Made by a program: the position numbers and the translations under genes
Part shown: piece by piece, positions 1 through 9,766 of the stretch
How the letters are laid out: each line of letters starts with the position of its first letter
Numbering within the stretch: the stretch's first letter is position 1
Assembly: GCA_008931825.1 (NCBI GenBank)
Contig: QXVZ01015951.1
Location: 1 to 28,133, forward strand
Length of the DNA: 28,133 nucleotides
Reading direction: 5' to 3'
DNA from: Phallusia fumigata
Taxonomy: Eukaryota > Chordata > Ascidiacea > Phlebobranchia > Ascidiidae
Notes under the pieces: model-generated
What the model saw: only the letters and a program-made list of their open reading frames with translations
Told to the model about the DNA's origin: nothing
The model's database searches: none

Positions 1-159
1 CAACTTTGGCACTTCGCTTTGCACAATGATTCCGCGAATATAATTTAAAGAGAATCAACACTATAATGGCAAGAAGCAAGACGGCTGCTGCAGCGCCACC
101 TGCCGATGCTGGTATAAGATACGTTCTGCCAGCGGTGGAAGATATAGGCACCTTTGAAG
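1..159 (-). CDS. Gene A exon 18: transmembrane exon (runs off the left edge)
   Basis: Acceptor TTCACAG, entering in phase 1. The sequence [19 protein letters not shown] is a clear membrane helix, followed by [11 protein letters not shown], a basic stop-transfer. The matching gene B exon is 160 bp, so this exon probably ends within a base or so of the window edge. No stop codon is seen in frame; the cytoplasmic exon should lie to the left. Confidence 0.85.
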
Positions 160-3100
160 CTGTGAACACAGATTTTTAAACAGAAAACTTGAAGTGTTTT
201 GCGTATAACTGTTGCAACAACGCTAAACCACAACATTTTACCTCAGAATAACTAGACGCGAATAACTAAGAATTTAGGAGAAATGTTGATTACAGGTTAC
301 CTCAGTTAGGGCAAGTTAATCTTTTCAACCGTCGTCTTGTTCTTGAAAACATATTACACGCAGCGTTACCTGTGTTGCAGTTTTTGTCGGTGTAACCAGG
401 CAAACATGTGCAAGAATAATCGTCCACTAAATCGTAACAAGTTGCTTCGTTTACACAAGGATTCGATTCACAATCATCAATGTCTAAACATTAACATAGA
501 ACATACAAATAAATGTTATGTTATTTTGCCGAACCCGGAAAGTTTTACATTTTGGCTGCATTTTGGCTTATAATATTATTTTACATCTTTTAATGGAGTT
601 GCGAGTTTTTTTTACAATGGTAAGCAGGATGTCTGTGGTACATCTGGAGTGTATTTAAGTGTCTGTAGAACCTCGGTACTATGCACTTACCGGTGGAGCA
701 ATTTTTACCGGCGTACCCTGGCAAGCAATCGCATTCAAAGTCTCCAATTAAATCAGAACAAGTTGCATTGTTTTCACACGGGTTCACAGCGCACTCGTCA
801 ATTTCTGAAAACAACAACCAACGATTAGTTTAATTGTGACGCCTGCGCCTCATTATAAATGTGTATGTGCTATTAATAATCTGAGCCTCATACGACCTGG
901 CTAATGTGGATTTTAACTGCACTAATAACTAACATTACAGGTATTAAGTTGGTCGGAGGCGGCCGCGTTGAATTAGACGGAGGGGATCGCGAAGGAGACA
1001 CCACTTGAAAGTTTTTTAGTCACAGGCGTATACCTATTTGAGTTAAGACAAGTTAACCTTTACAACCGTCCTTCTTTATAAGGTAAACCCAATATATCAC
1101 ACGCAGTGCTGCAGTTTATGTGGGTGTAACCAGGCAAACAGGTTCGTTGCCTTTACGCTATATCCGAACGTCCGTGCCTTCGGATTTAATCATAATGATA
1201 AGAAATGCATGGGTTTACATTTTACACAACCTAAGCGATGTTGTCATAATCTATTTTTACCAGCAACAATATTGTTATTCATTTCTCTTCACCTGTTGTG
1301 CAGTTTTTGTCGGTGTAACCAGCAACGCAAGTACAATCGTAATCATTAACCAGATCATTACAGCTGACCGAGTTCAGACACGGAATTGAAGCACAATCAT
1401 CAATATCTACAAATTAGAATAAAAACAAATTTGAAGAAGGCGCTATACATTCTAATTCACAAGCATTTTGGTTTCGACAATGCTTCATCCACCACGTTTA
1501 AGAAACAACAATTTACAAACGGTTTCTGTGGCCACTAGCAACCATTTTACCTTNTGTGACATATTAATCGTGTGTATTCGTTTATAGCAAGGTGCACGTG
1601 TAGTTTGGCGCAAATAAGGTCATCAGCTGCGCTTTAAATAACAATTTTAAGTTTTTCGTTTGCACAGCGTACTGATTCAAAGAGCTACCGAAATGTGATG
1701 CTTTGTATGGCCTATGACGTTGCCTTTACGCAATATTTGAACGTCCGTGCCTTCGGATTGAATCATAATGATTTGAAATGCATGGGTTTACGTTTTACAC
1801 AACCTAAGCGATAGATGTTGTTATACAGGTTATGTAAGTGTAAAAATATAAATGAAAATAGCCTGAACAGTTGTTTTAATTACCGCATCTAAGTTTTCCT
1901 AGACCTATTTTTGCCAGCAACAATATTGTTATTCATTTCTCGTCACCTGTTGTGCAGTTTTTGTCTGTGTATCCAGCAACGCAAGTGCAATCGTAATCAT
2001 TAACCAGATCGTCACAGCTGCCTGAGTTCAGACACGGAATTGAAGCACAATCATCAATATCTACAAATTAGAACAAAAACAAATTTGAATTGGTGGCTAT
2101 ACATTCTAAATTACAAGCATTTTGGTTTCGACAATGCTTCATCCACCATGTATAAGAAACAACAATGTACAAACGGTTTCTGTGGCCACTAGCAACCATT
2201 TTACCTTTGTAACCGATTTTATACTGTTATGTAGGTTTTCGTTTATAAAGAAAATCAAATTTAACTTTACATTGCGCAGACTTCTCCGACCTGGTGATCA
2301 TTGTGTTTGTCACTTACTTTTAAATAGCAAGTACAATTGTTCCAAAGAAGGTGCAAAGCGACTAGCTCGAAACCTTGGTCACTTTGCAAACAGACATATT
2401 TCGGCGTTGTTCTTTGCCCACTGTGATTAAAAACAAACATTAAAAATTTAGACTGTCACCTGTGGAACAATTCTTGTCGGTGTATCCGGCGACACAGTTG
2501 CACTGGTAATCATCGATCAGATCGATACACGTTGCTCCATTCATACAAGCTTCATACGCACATTCATCAATATCTGTTCAGAAACATTGGGTCATAACGA
2601 ATTAAGTTACTACTACGTTTGTAGCAGTAATATTTAAACTATGGAGACAAGTTGCTCTTATTGGTTTAAAAAATATAAGTTGAATTTTTCGGTCCTTAAA
2701 TTTTAATTTAACGTCATTGGTTTTGCAGCGGCGACATTTTAACCGTATAGAGGTGTAGGCTGCTGTCATTAGTTTAATTACCTTTACGGGCTGCAATTTT
2801 TATACCCTATTGATGCACATGAATGCTAATTCCGTTTCGCAGCTTTTTGTTTTTGCATCAATAAATACTACTTTGATAATAAGTGTCTTCATAAAACTCT
2901 TATCACTTGTTCGTCGAACGTCCGACCAACTTTTCAAAGGCGTCGCATCAGCGTTACGCATTGAGGGGAGATTTCAGACATGAGTGAGTATTTGCATGTG
3001 AACTATAGTGTTTTGAAAGCTGTGCGTTGGAAAGAATTCTGTTGACTCACTGATGGAACAGTTCTTGGATGTAAACCCCGCTTCGCACTCGCAGTAAAAG

Positions 3101-6100
3101 TCGTCCATCTCATCCGAACAAGTGCCGTTATTTTCACACGGTTTTTGGGAGCAATCATCGAAATCTAATGCAATAAACAAGTACGTGTACACCTATTCTT
3201 GTAAATGATTATGAGAATAGTCACATTAGGTAGTGTCAAAGCTTTATTGAAGGCAATAGTTGAGTGCTGGATGTTTCTTAAAGTTTCACTTACCGACTGA
3301 GCAATTTTTTTCGATGTAGCCAGACACACAAGAGCACTGGAAATCATCAACGAGATCAAAACACGTGCCGTTATTCTCACATGGACTCGATGCACAGTCG
3401 TCAATATCTGTCAAGTGTGCAAATTGTCTATTCTAATTGAGGCAAAAAATAAACTTTATGAAGCTATTCTCATCTATCGTAAATTGATTGTGTCGTTGTA
3501 CTGTCATTATCAATTTCAAAATACGGATACGATGACCATCAAGCATGAAATCAACATAAACAGGAAAAGATAGCCGAGTGGTTAGCGCGACTGCCCTGTT
3601 GTGGGTCTAATCCTGTCTAGGTTGCTCGTGTTCCCCTGAAACTTGAGCGGCGTTTTGCAACCCTGTAGACTCAATGGGTTGACCGGAATAACTGCAATGA
3701 GGCAGGTAGCCCGACGAAGGACTCATTAAGGCGTTGCCCGCCTCCACCTAGCTTTTGTTTCTCAACTGGTTTGTACATATAATGTTGGTACGAAACGCAT
3801 TTTCTTTCCTAGATTTTTATCACCGCTTAAAAACATTGATAAAGTTTGTGACTTGGGATGCAAACCCACAAACAGACGAACATAAATACCTATGGAGCAG
3901 TTCTTCGCAGTAAAACCATCAACACACGAGCAGTTGTAATCGTTGACCAGGTCGGTACAAGTGCCATTGTTCTCACATGGATCCCATTCGCAATCATCAA
4001 TATCTACCAATTTTAAACACCTGGTGAAAATGAGTTGTCGCGGGAGTATCTATATTATATGTGTCGCTCAGACTGTTGTTTTCGAAATGTATTTTTACTT
4101 CTATACAAGTTTAATGAAGTCCATTAAAGCCCTGGCTCAAAATAGACCATCAAACTTGGGTTTTGTTGTCCTCGGCGTATAACTGTGGCAACAACTAATA
4201 TTTAAACCTAAGTGAAACCAATGGAGACTTTTTAACCGATTTTTTTCTTGAGAGCATACCACACGCAGTGTTACCTGTGTTGCAGTTTTTGTCTGTGTAA
4301 CCAGGCAAACAGGTACAAGAATAATCGTCCACTAAATCGTAACAAGTTGCTTCGTTTGCGCAAGGATTCGACTCACAATCATCAATGTCTAAAACAGAAC
4401 AAAAAATCGAATCAGTAAATGTTTTGTTAGTTTTAGAAAAAAAACGACAAACACCAATGAGCCACAAAATCAGTTTGTACCGTAGTGTCAATACAAATAC
4501 AATTAACAACAGTTATAGAAACAATACAAACACAACATATTAGGTTTTTGATTCTTTGCAGCTGTTACACTACAACGTTATATCACAGTGGGTATAAAAT
4601 TGATACACAAAACAAACTTCAAGTGTATAAGGTAACAACTCAATCAATTTGGGATATTACTGTTCAGCTAGAAGAGCCACCAAAACTATCCTCACGAGCC
4701 GCATGCGGCTCGAGAACCGCGGTTTGCCCGACGTTGGATTACACTGAAGTTGAGGTATGTTTAATTCGCTTGGTGAGAGAAATCATAGCGATACAATGGC
4801 ACTAAAAAAATCACCAAGCTGGAAATAGCTGCGCAACGTTGAGACGTAATGTTTTAAAATATGAAGGGCATAATTAGTGGATGGTGGTAGAACGCCCCGC
4901 AGCTTTACTATGATCAAAGTTTCAAGTAACATCGGTAACTTAGCATTTAGCACTTACCGATGGAGCAATTTTTACCGGTGTAACCCGGCAAGCAATCGCA
5001 TCTAAAGTCTCCAATCAAATCATAACAAGTTGCGTTGTTTTCACATGGGTTCACAGCGCACTCGTCAATTTCTACAAACAATAACAAACGATTAATTCAG
5101 TTAAAACGCCTGCGCCTGACAATGGATTATTGCAAACCCATCAAATGTGTATGCGCTATTAATACTCTAAGTTCCATCCGTACTGGCTATACTTGACCTC
5201 AAACGAACTTTTATCTAATATTACAGGTTCATTTTAGTAATATTGTATTACATTTACTACCACACATCCCGATCTTTGTTGCGTATTGGCATTGGCCTGA
5301 TTATGATCAAACACAAAAATGTAAATAACTTAAATCCAACGAAACGCATTTGTCTGTTTGTATTTTGTTAGTTTTACAGCCGCTCAGCTTAACTACCATG
5401 GTCTGAGGCGCTCGACCCATATACAGACATAAAAACCTGATCGGGATTAGTTCTCGGGATCGTGCAGGGTTCGAACCCCGTGAAAAAAAAAGACTATATC
5501 AGTAGCCGTGCGATATAAAATCGATCAAGAGATACCGAAGACCTTTCACGGGCCCCATAAAAAAGGAGCAGAGTGAATTTATGTTGTATGTATGGTAAAA
5601 GACTTTAACCGCCTTACCGATTGAGCAATTTTTCGATGTGTAACCGATCGTGCAATGACAGGCAAAATCGTTGTTTTTATCGGTACAGGTTGCATTTTTT
5701 TCACATGGGTCAGAAATGCAGTCGTCGATTTCTGTGAAAAAAAGCAATTTTAGCATTTACAGAAATTCTACTGTTCCCAAACCGACTTGTGTTGTTTCAG
5801 CAAATATGATCTCAGTTTCGAAAAAAACACAATTTAAAACTATGAAAAGCTCTAAAAAATGGGACTGGTTGTTGTAAAATATAAAACATAACAAATCGAA
5901 ATTATGTGGGATATGTGTAAGAACAACAAAACCGACTTTTATACCTGCGTCACAATACGTTCCACTCCATCCTGAGTTGCATGAGCAGTGAAAAGACCCA
6001 TCAGTGTTGATACAATTTCCATTACCGCAACTCACACTGTTGCATTCGTTCACATCTAGACAACAGAAACCACCAACCGAAATTAATCAAACCGTTTAAT

Positions 6101-8310
6101 AATGTTTACATACGAATAATAACAAGTACAAGAGGTAGATGCAAAATGTTGATGCAAATTTTACAAAAGCCGCCATCGAAGTATTCGAATATGATTGGAG
6201 TAAAATATAAATGTCACTTTTTCAGGTTGCAAATCACGGTTTAACTGAATTTAAAATAATGCCTCGTGCGGTGCAAGGCAAGTTCGTTTTCGCATTTTAA
6301 GTCTCAATCGAATCTGTTTCTACAGGACTAGTCCCAAATTGTCTAAATTTTTTCAAAAACAGACAAAAAACTGCTTTTTTGAACAGTCGAAAAAGTAATA
6401 ACATTCAAATGCAGTATAGTCGGGTAGCGGTGGGTAGAGCGCCAGCTCCGAGTAGGCTCCTGTTGTGGATTCGAATCCCATCACAGGCTAGATTTTTCCA
6501 ACCAATGCTTTGCTGAATGAAAACGATTGAAAGGTCGACTACGATAAACGGCCTGGCGTACTGTGATTGTCAACTATGTTTATCATGCCCGAACAACGTG
6601 ATTAACTCAACTGCAAAACAAAATTGCTAAAGCTCTAAAAATCGGACAGGTTGTTGTAACATTTGAAGCATAACATGTCAAAATAATATGGGATATGTGA
6701 AAGAACAACAAAACCGACTTTTATACCTGAGGTACAACGTGTTCCGCCCCATCCAGAGTAGCATGAGCAGTAATAAGACCCGCGAGTGTTGACACAATTT
6801 CCATGACCGCAACTCACACTTCTGCACTCGTTCACATCTAGACAACAGAAACCACCAACCGAAATTAATCAAACCGCTTAAAAATGTTTGCACACGAACA
6901 ACAAGTACAAGACGTAGATGCAAAATGTTGATTCAATTTTTACAAAAGTGGCACATAGAAGTATTCGAATATGTTTTTGGAATAAAATATAAATGTCACT
7001 TTTTCAGGTTGCAAATCACGGTTTAACTGAATTTAAAATAATGCCTCGTGCGGTGCAAGGCAAGTTCGTTTTCGCATTTTAAGTCTCAATTGAATCTGTT
7101 TCTATAGGACTAGGCCCCAAATTGTCTAATTTTTTTATAAACAGACGAAAAAACTGCTTTTTGAAAAGACGAAAAAGTAACAACATTCAAACGCAGTGTG
7201 GTCGGGTAGCGGAGTCTACTACCCCCAAAAAAGTTCTAAATTTCACCTACGGCAGGTTACGGTTGATACCTATTTAAGAAAGGTCTTACCACCGCAGTTT
7301 TTGCCAGAATATCCAGAATGTGTACAGTTGCAGCTATAATCTCTGTAATAGTTCGAACATGACGAAGTTCCAGACGAGTGACAATAGTTGTAATTGCACT
7401 GAACTGGAAAGATGTAAATGGAAAACATTTGATTTTTGTAAATTACAATTAGTTCTCGCCAGTAAATGAAAAAATCAATGTGATTGTTTACGTTTCCGTT
7501 GGCACACTAGACATGATCTTGGCTCTTGTATTGAAACTGCCGGAAACGACTTTCTGACTTTCTACAACACTAACTTAGTCGCCGAAAGATTGAAATAAAC
7601 CTACATACTATAAGGAAAAATGAAGTTTACAATTTCATAATTCAAAACAACCCAAACTTGCAAGTACTTACATCTTAAACTCGTCCACACCTCACTCTGT
7701 AAAACACAAGACTTAAACGTAGGCACCTCACATTAGGGAAAAAACTCAAAAAAAAGAAAGCGTAGAAAAAGCGTTATCGTTGCAGTGATTTTGTATCAAA
7801 AAAAGGAAATTTGGGCTAATTTGGAAAGGAAGAATGTCAATATCTCCAGGCACATAGCAAGCCGGAGACGGCTGTAATATTATGACAGCGCACAAGATAT
7901 AAAACAGCAATAACTTTTTTCTTTTATTTTCGTCTTACTGTTCTCTCTCCGGATCCAAAGCACTCGCGAACTTCTTCGTAACTGCATACTTCCTCGTAAC
8001 ACTCTGACTCAAGTCCGGAACGCTTGACTCGAACCAGAAACTCAGATGGTTCTTCTTTGGAGATGAACACTGTGAATCAAAATATCTGAAAAAACCTGCC
8101 AGTTTCCCAGCGCTTGTAGGGTTATTTTGCACACCGAAAACATAAATAAACAAACGACATTGCAATACTGATTGGATTTTATTTTTTACAAAAACCAGTA
8201 GGCCACTGTTTCTTATTAAATTAGGACCAACCTTCCGCATGTACAGATTGCAAGGAAATCCATGACAAAGAAGTGACAATAAACAAACTAGTTATCCAAA
8301 AACTTTTCAT
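1..8310 (-). CDS. Gene A: Gla / 14x EGF / single-pass membrane protein (3' end outside window)
   Basis: Eighteen exons read leftward from an ATG at 8310. Every exon joins the next with matching codon phase and GT-AG sites, giving at least 661 residues. Order: signal peptide (about 1-25), propeptide (26-43, ending RVKR), short Gla domain (44-70), aromatic stack (71-78), EGF modules 1-14 (79-608), then a transmembrane helix (about 628-646). The cytoplasmic exon lies left of base 1. In known families the propeptide recruits gamma-glutamyl carboxylase, and Gla plus calcium-binding EGF modules bind Ca2+. I infer a vitamin-K-dependent cell-surface receptor or adhesion protein. It resembles vertebrate transmembrane Gla proteins (PRRG family) at its two ends, but those have no EGF stalk. 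Gene B is a tandem paralogue with four EGFs. No ligand or partner can be read from sequence, and no symbol is assigned. Confidence 0.9.
370..483 (-). CDS. Gene A exon 17: EGF module 14 (membrane-proximal)
   Basis: 114 bases, phase 1-1, donor ACAG|GTAACG. Begins [16 protein letters not shown], then [10 protein letters not shown]. Its downstream intron closely matches the intron between gene B EGF4 and its membrane exon, so the membrane-proximal end is the shared anchor of the two genes. Confidence 0.9.
691..804 (-). CDS. Gene A exon 16: EGF module 13
   Basis: 114 bases, phase 1-1, donor ACCG|GTAAGT. Begins [16 protein letters not shown], then [10 protein letters not shown] and [10 protein letters not shown]. 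Paralogue of EGF5 and of gene B EGF3. Confidence 0.9.
1293..1406 (-). CDS. Gene A exon 15: EGF module 12
   Basis: 114 bases, phase 1-1. Begins [16 protein letters not shown]; hydroxylation motif [10 protein letters not shown]. Near-duplicate of EGF11. The homology with EGF11's flank stops at the ambiguous base 1554, so it is uncertain that both copies lie on one chromosome. Confidence 0.85.
1947..2060 (-). CDS. Gene A exon 14: EGF module 11
   Basis: 114 bases, phase 1-1. Begins [16 protein letters not shown]; hydroxylation motif [10 protein letters not shown]. About 94% identical at base level to EGF12, including flanking intron, so this is a recent duplicate or an alternative haplotype copy. 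Confidence 0.9.
2460..2573 (-). CDS. Gene A exon 13: EGF module 10
   Basis: 114 bases, phase 1-1. Reads [15 protein letters not shown] then [10 protein letters not shown]; calcium-binding and hydroxylation residues are present, but the O-glucose serine is absent. Ends GYTDKNCST. Confidence 0.9.
3051..3164 (-). CDS. Gene A exon 12: EGF module 9
   Basis: 114 bases, phase 1-1, donor ATCA|GTGAGT. Begins [16 protein letters not shown]; hydroxylation motif [10 protein letters not shown]. The last base is A rather than G, so the next module starts NIDEC rather than DIDEC. Confidence 0.88.
3294..3407 (-). CDS. Gene A exon 11: EGF module 8
   Basis: 114 bases, phase 1-1. Begins [16 protein letters not shown] and has all three Notch-type motifs: CASSPC (O-glucose), CENNGTC (O-fucose) and [10 protein letters not shown] (Asp hydroxylation). 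The following intron is only 129 bp. Confidence 0.9.
3565..3760 (+). repeat. tRNA-derived SINE in gene A intron
   Basis: A-box-like TAGCCGAGTGG at 3571-3581 and a B-box-like GGTCTAATCC at 3604-3613 at Pol III spacing, followed by about 140 bases of GC-richer body ending near the phrase GTTGCCCGCCTCCACC. The B box has decayed. It could belong to a composite SINE of the kind described in Ciona; a library search would decide. Confidence 0.55.
3890..4003 (-). CDS. Gene A exon 10: EGF module 7
   Basis: 114 bases, phase 1-1, donor ATAG|GTATTT. Begins [16 protein letters not shown], with [10 protein letters not shown] as the hydroxylation motif. The O-glucose serine is replaced by Trp; the O-fucose motif CENNGTC is kept. 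Confidence 0.9.
   Translation of the reverse strand: MLMIANGIHVRTMALVPTWSTITTARVLMVLLRRTAP
4275..4388 (-). CDS. Gene A exon 9: EGF module 6
   Basis: 114 bases, phase 1-1, donor ACAG|GTAACA. Begins [22 protein letters not shown] is an O-glucose motif, CANEATC an O-fucose motif and [10 protein letters not shown] a hydroxylation motif. Pairs with EGF14 (370-483) and gene B EGF4. Its upstream intron flank matches that of gene B EGF4. Confidence 0.9.
4695..4724. repeat. GC-rich palindromes, possible hAT-type remnant
   Basis: An 18-bp perfect palindrome (4695-4712) is followed by the 10-bp palindrome AACCGCGGTT (4715-4724), in otherwise AT-rich intron. GCGGCTC and GAGAACCGC phrases recur in hAT-type element ends, but no partner inverted repeat or target-site duplication was found. 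Confidence 0.3.
4958..5071 (-). CDS. Gene A exon 8: EGF module 5
   Basis: 114 bases, phase 1-1. Begins [16 protein letters not shown], with the hydroxylation motif [10 protein letters not shown] and the C-terminal loop [10 protein letters not shown], which resembles the extracellular O-GlcNAc (EOGT) consensus. Nearly the same as EGF13 (691-804) and gene B EGF3. Confidence 0.9.
5398..5492 (+). repeat. tRNA-like element with A tail
   Basis: TGGTCTGAGGCGCTCGACC (A box region) and GGTTCGAACCCC (perfect B box, 5468-5479), followed by a run of A. Looks like a tRNA-derived retroposed fragment; no complete cloverleaf is evident. Confidence 0.5.
5618..5731 (-). CDS. Gene A exon 7: EGF module 4
   Basis: 114 bases, phase 1-1. 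Begins [22 protein letters not shown] fits the O-glucose consensus CxSx[PA]C, CEKNATC fits the O-fucose consensus, and [10 protein letters not shown] fits the hydroxylation consensus. Ends GYTSKNCSI, with an N-C-S sequon overlapping Cys6. Gene B has no counterpart. Confidence 0.9.
5945..6055 (-). CDS. Gene A exon 6: EGF module 3 (calcium-binding)
   Basis: 111 bases, phase 1-1. Begins [10 protein letters not shown] with the core [10 protein letters not shown]. It is very close to EGF2 of gene A and to EGF2 of gene B (17887-17997). The GNGNC spacing between Cys2 and Cys3 differs from the O-fucose type found in later modules. Confidence 0.9.
6420..6492 (+). repeat. tRNA-like element at a duplication breakpoint
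   Basis: TAGCGGTGGGTAGAGCGCC (A box region) and GGATTCGAATCC (B box, 6467-6478) at tRNA spacing. The paralogous site near 7200-7212 holds only the first dozen bases, so the element marks a breakpoint of the EGF2/EGF3 duplication. I cannot confirm a functional tRNA. Confidence 0.5.
6727..6837 (-). CDS. Gene A exon 5: EGF module 2 (calcium-binding)
   Basis: 111 bases, phase 1-1, acceptor TCTAG, donor TCAG|GTATAA. Begins [10 protein letters not shown]. The pattern [10 protein letters not shown] fits the Asp/Asn-hydroxylation consensus of cbEGF modules. Closest paralogue is EGF3 (5945-6055), together with about 0.6 kb of flanking intron. Confidence 0.9.
7290..7403 (-). CDS. Gene A exon 4: EGF module 1
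   Basis: 114 bases, phase 1 to 1. Six cysteines in EGF spacing (C-x4-C-x7-C-x8-C-x-C-x9-C). Unlike later modules it begins FQCNYNYC rather than DIDDC, so it lacks the calcium-binding N-terminal signature. Closest relative is EGF1 of gene B (18348-18461). Confidence 0.88.
7672..7696 (-). CDS. Gene A exon 3: 25-bp aromatic-stack microexon
   Basis: Flanked by TTTTACAG and GTAAGT, it encodes SEVWTSLR in phase 0 and leaves in phase 1. It sits where vertebrate Gla proteins have the short helical-stack exon (TEFWKQY-like), which also has a central Trp. Gene B has a matching 25-bp exon with the same phases. Without it the Gla exon (phase 0 out) could not join the EGF exon (phase 1 in). Confidence 0.88.
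7939..8069 (-). CDS. Gene A exon 2: propeptide and Gla domain
   Basis: 131 bases, entering in phase 1 after a CACAG acceptor and leaving in phase 0 at ACA|GTAAGA. Factor IX has the same intron phases around its propeptide-Gla exon. The propeptide starts [11 protein letters not shown] and ends RVKR, a furin-type site. The Gla core is [17 protein letters not shown]: the ExEC, the EE pair, the disulfide pair and the second EE pair all align with vertebrate Gla positions 14-29. Oddities are a proline at propeptide -10 (normally Ala), only 7 residues from RVKR to the first Gla cysteine (about 17 in vertebrates), and an extra cysteine after the last conserved Glu. Confidence 0.92.
8232..8310 (-). 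CDS. Gene A exon 1: start codon and signal peptide
   Basis: 79 bases: 26 codons plus one base, donor GAAG|GTTGGT, phase 1. The peptide starts [16 protein letters not shown], a basic then hydrophobic signal sequence, and ends V-H-A-E, a good signal-peptidase site after residue 25. The start is supported by the parallel exon of gene B, which has the same length, donor and phase and about 90% identity. Cleavage after residue 25 leaves an 18-residue propeptide, the usual length in Gla proteins. An overlapping frame with a nearby ATG gives only a very short peptide. Confidence 0.87.
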
Positions 8311-9766
8311 TGTTGCACTGATGCACTTTATATGGCTGGAAAATAATTTGATTTATAACGTTAACAACAACAGAAAAAAACACATTTTGTTGGAAATAAA
8401 AAGATTTTTTTTACAAAAGGCGTTTTGGGGAGAATGTTTCGAATTTCGTCATTCGGATGAGAATTAAAGTTTCTGGAAGAACAATGGGTATCAAAAAAAC
8501 AATGGCAAAAATGCATAGAATGTTTTCATCACCTGTCCGCAGTTCTGAAGGACAAAAAAATATCGTCAGCGTATGACTGATAGCTGGATTTTGTTATATC
8601 TTACACAAACGTAGAGCATCTATTGCATATGTGCGACCTTGTGTTTATATCACACCACCGTACCTCATAACTTCAATTTGTCGTCATTCGATAAGACCTA
8701 GAAGTTTAACTCCCACCTTGATACCACTGTAAATTCACATACGTTGTGGCACACAATTATTGCTACTGCTACTTCCAGATTTGACACTAGGTAACAAACT
8801 TTCTTATGTATACTTACTTTGTCACAACACAAGTGCTAGCTGCATTTATGAAAGCACACACTGCGTCAGAAGAACTAACGCCAATTGATAGGTATGCCAG
8901 TAAGGTATGCGGGGTCTCATGGTGTTGTAGCAGGGTAGAAGCGTCTAGTTTACTGTTGCGTGACCCTTTTGAACTTGGGTATCTGAACGTGTCGCTGCAC
9001 TCGTGGCCGGAGTTTCCAATTTCCTTTCTGAGTCAAGGTATGTCTTGCGTCGAGTCCATTGCTAAGTTGTTGCTTGGGGGCATTATCACTAAAACCCTGT
9101 TTACATGAGCGTCAAATTGATGCGAATTATGTGACGCCATGCGTTTAATTCGCCGAAACGCAAATTATATGGCTAGCCAACCGAATCGCATTCAAGGTTT
9201 TTATCTTCCCGCTTAAAATGTTTATTGATTACATAGTTATAAACAAATGTAATTATTTACGAGCTGCAGCGTCTTTAAATTTAAAATGCCCTTTCTCTTG
9301 TTCGAAAATGAGCGAAATGCATATCCAATAGGTGTATCGGTGAAATGGTGAAAATGTACAAAAATGAATCAACTGTTAAAGGAAGTATTGCATTAGCTCG
9401 TGTGACAGCCTTGCAAGTTTAAAAAATTGTGAAAATTTGTGTTCATGGCAAACCACCGCTACAGGTAACTCGTGACGTATTTGATATAACTACCTTACTC
9501 TGACGCCACCTGATTCACATTAAGAGATCATTAATATCTTAAATAAAAGCATTGTATTATTACCCAAGTAGTTTAGAGTAAGTTAGGGGTGCACTGACTA
9601 TTTCTGGCTCCATTGAACATATGTGTTGAGAGGGGGTACAGTGGGAATTTGGGGGAAGCAATAGATTTGTGCGCTTTGGGGGAACAAGAGGAATTTAGAG
9701 TCGCTCTATTGAGCAAGTTTTGCTCAGTGAACTTGCTCTGTTTGCACTGAACCTAGGGGAGACTGT
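8311..9766. other. Upstream region of gene A, no gene seen
   Basis: No convincing coding exon. Parts (around 8617-8660, 8760-8800, 8905-8950, 9375-9425 and 9580-9640) are homologous to 21822-23660 upstream of gene B, in the same order, which makes them the flank of the duplicated unit. Shared blocks such as CTACTTCCAGATTTGACAC (8770s and 22410s) could be old promoter or exon sequence, but nothing more can be assigned. Confidence 0.5.

Larger units (their letters stand above)
1147..2207. repeat. Local tandem duplication containing EGF11 and EGF12 of gene A
   Basis: About 1147-1553 is homologous to about 1719-2207, exon and intron together. The right copy has roughly 100 extra bases near 1820-1910. 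The left copy's homology ends exactly at the N at 1554. Confidence 0.8.
5846..7212. repeat. Tandem duplication containing EGF3 and EGF2 of gene A
   Basis: 5846-6431 matches 6628-7212 at an offset of about 782 bases, covering one EGF exon and much of the adjoining intron. Both copies share the block around the phrase GTGCGGTGCAAGGCAAG. The right-hand ends diverge just after GTCGGGTAGCGG, where the left copy continues into a tRNA-like sequence. Confidence 0.8.

Noticed and set aside
3571-3613. Functional tRNA gene
   Set aside because: The A box is good but the B box has a mismatch, no acceptor-stem pairing is visible, and a long non-tRNA body follows, as in SINEs.
8240-8279. Alternative start in another frame of exon 1 (ATG GAT TTC...)
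   Set aside because: It gives a peptide of about 11 residues ending in the wrong splice phase; the longer frame gives a signal peptide in the right phase in both genes.
1-8310. Calling gene A a Notch receptor or ligand
   Set aside because: EGF modules look Notch-like, but there are no LNR, DSL or ankyrin-type exons, and the Gla/propeptide head identifies another family.
8324-8330. TATAAAG on the minus strand just upstream of the gene A start codon
   Set aside because: It lies under 30 bases from the ATG, leaving no room for a 5' UTR, and the matching site of gene B is not TATA-like.
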